Shown: piece after piece, positions 6,048 through 6,065 of the stretch | Position numbering within the stretch: the first letter of the stretch is position 1 | How the letters are laid out: each line of letters begins with the position of its first letter | DNA from: Cytophagales bacterium | Lineage (GTDB): Bacteria; Bacteroidota; Bacteroidia; Cytophagales; ES-bin-26 | Length of the DNA stretch: 6,065 nt | Assembly (NCBI GenBank): GCA_014379925.1 | Contig: JACMKY010000417.1 | Span: forward strand, 1 to 6,065 | Reading direction: 5' to 3' | Notes under the pieces: model-generated | Database searches by the model: none | The model's input: the letters and a program-made list of their open reading frames with translations, nothing else | What the model was told of the DNA's origin: nothing | Program-made: the position numbers and the translations under genes

Positions 6048-6065
6048 TTCTCCTCAACCCTAACC

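Overview
The window looks like chromosomal DNA of a GC-rich member of the Bacteroidota. Three things point there. The best promoter (6017-6047) matches the Bacteroidota vegetative consensus TTTG-N19-TAnnTTTG exactly. The flippase carries motifs such as YGMETAFFRF and YYNLSVWFKLSDKTGYG that I recognise from Bacteroidota family members. Gene starts lack clear Shine-Dalgarno sequences, and the first gene has a Bacteroidota-style lipoprotein N-terminus (LLSC followed by SKEQE). The intergenic repeats remind me of Cytophagia/Saprospiria-type genomes, but the genus cannot be fixed from the sequence.

Layout from left to right. 1-487 (minus) is the N-terminal part of an uncharacterised lipoprotein that runs off the left edge. 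488-948 is a divergent, gene-free gap. 949-2757 (plus) is a complete type IV exporter-fold ABC half-transporter (permease plus ATPase). 2776-2874 is a convergent gap holding a long imperfect hairpin built from heptamer repeats. Three minus-strand genes follow: dut (dUTPase, 3319-2882), a Wzx-like polysaccharide flippase (4907-3387) and an enoyl-CoA hydratase (5774-4986). They run in the order hydratase, flippase, dut and could be one transcription unit, although a hairpin of inverted heptamers fills the gap between the hydratase and the flippase. From 5775 to the right edge lies a divergent promoter region: a minus-strand -7 box for the hydratase, two facing arrays of a degenerate 9-base repeat, and a textbook promoter for a plus-strand gene beyond the window.

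The protein-coding genes are ordinary: envelope and export functions (lipoprotein, ABC exporter, flippase) beside two housekeeping enzymes. The unusual content is between the genes. The three gaps that flank or lie among the minus-strand genes, apart from the short one ahead of dut, each contain a different short-period degenerate tandem repeat (periods 7, 7 and 9) arranged as facing inverted arms. Each can fold, and each sits where it could affect expression: at a convergent 3' junction, directly before a GTG start codon, and immediately upstream of two divergent promoters. No CRISPR array, tRNA, rRNA, insertion sequence or phage gene was seen.
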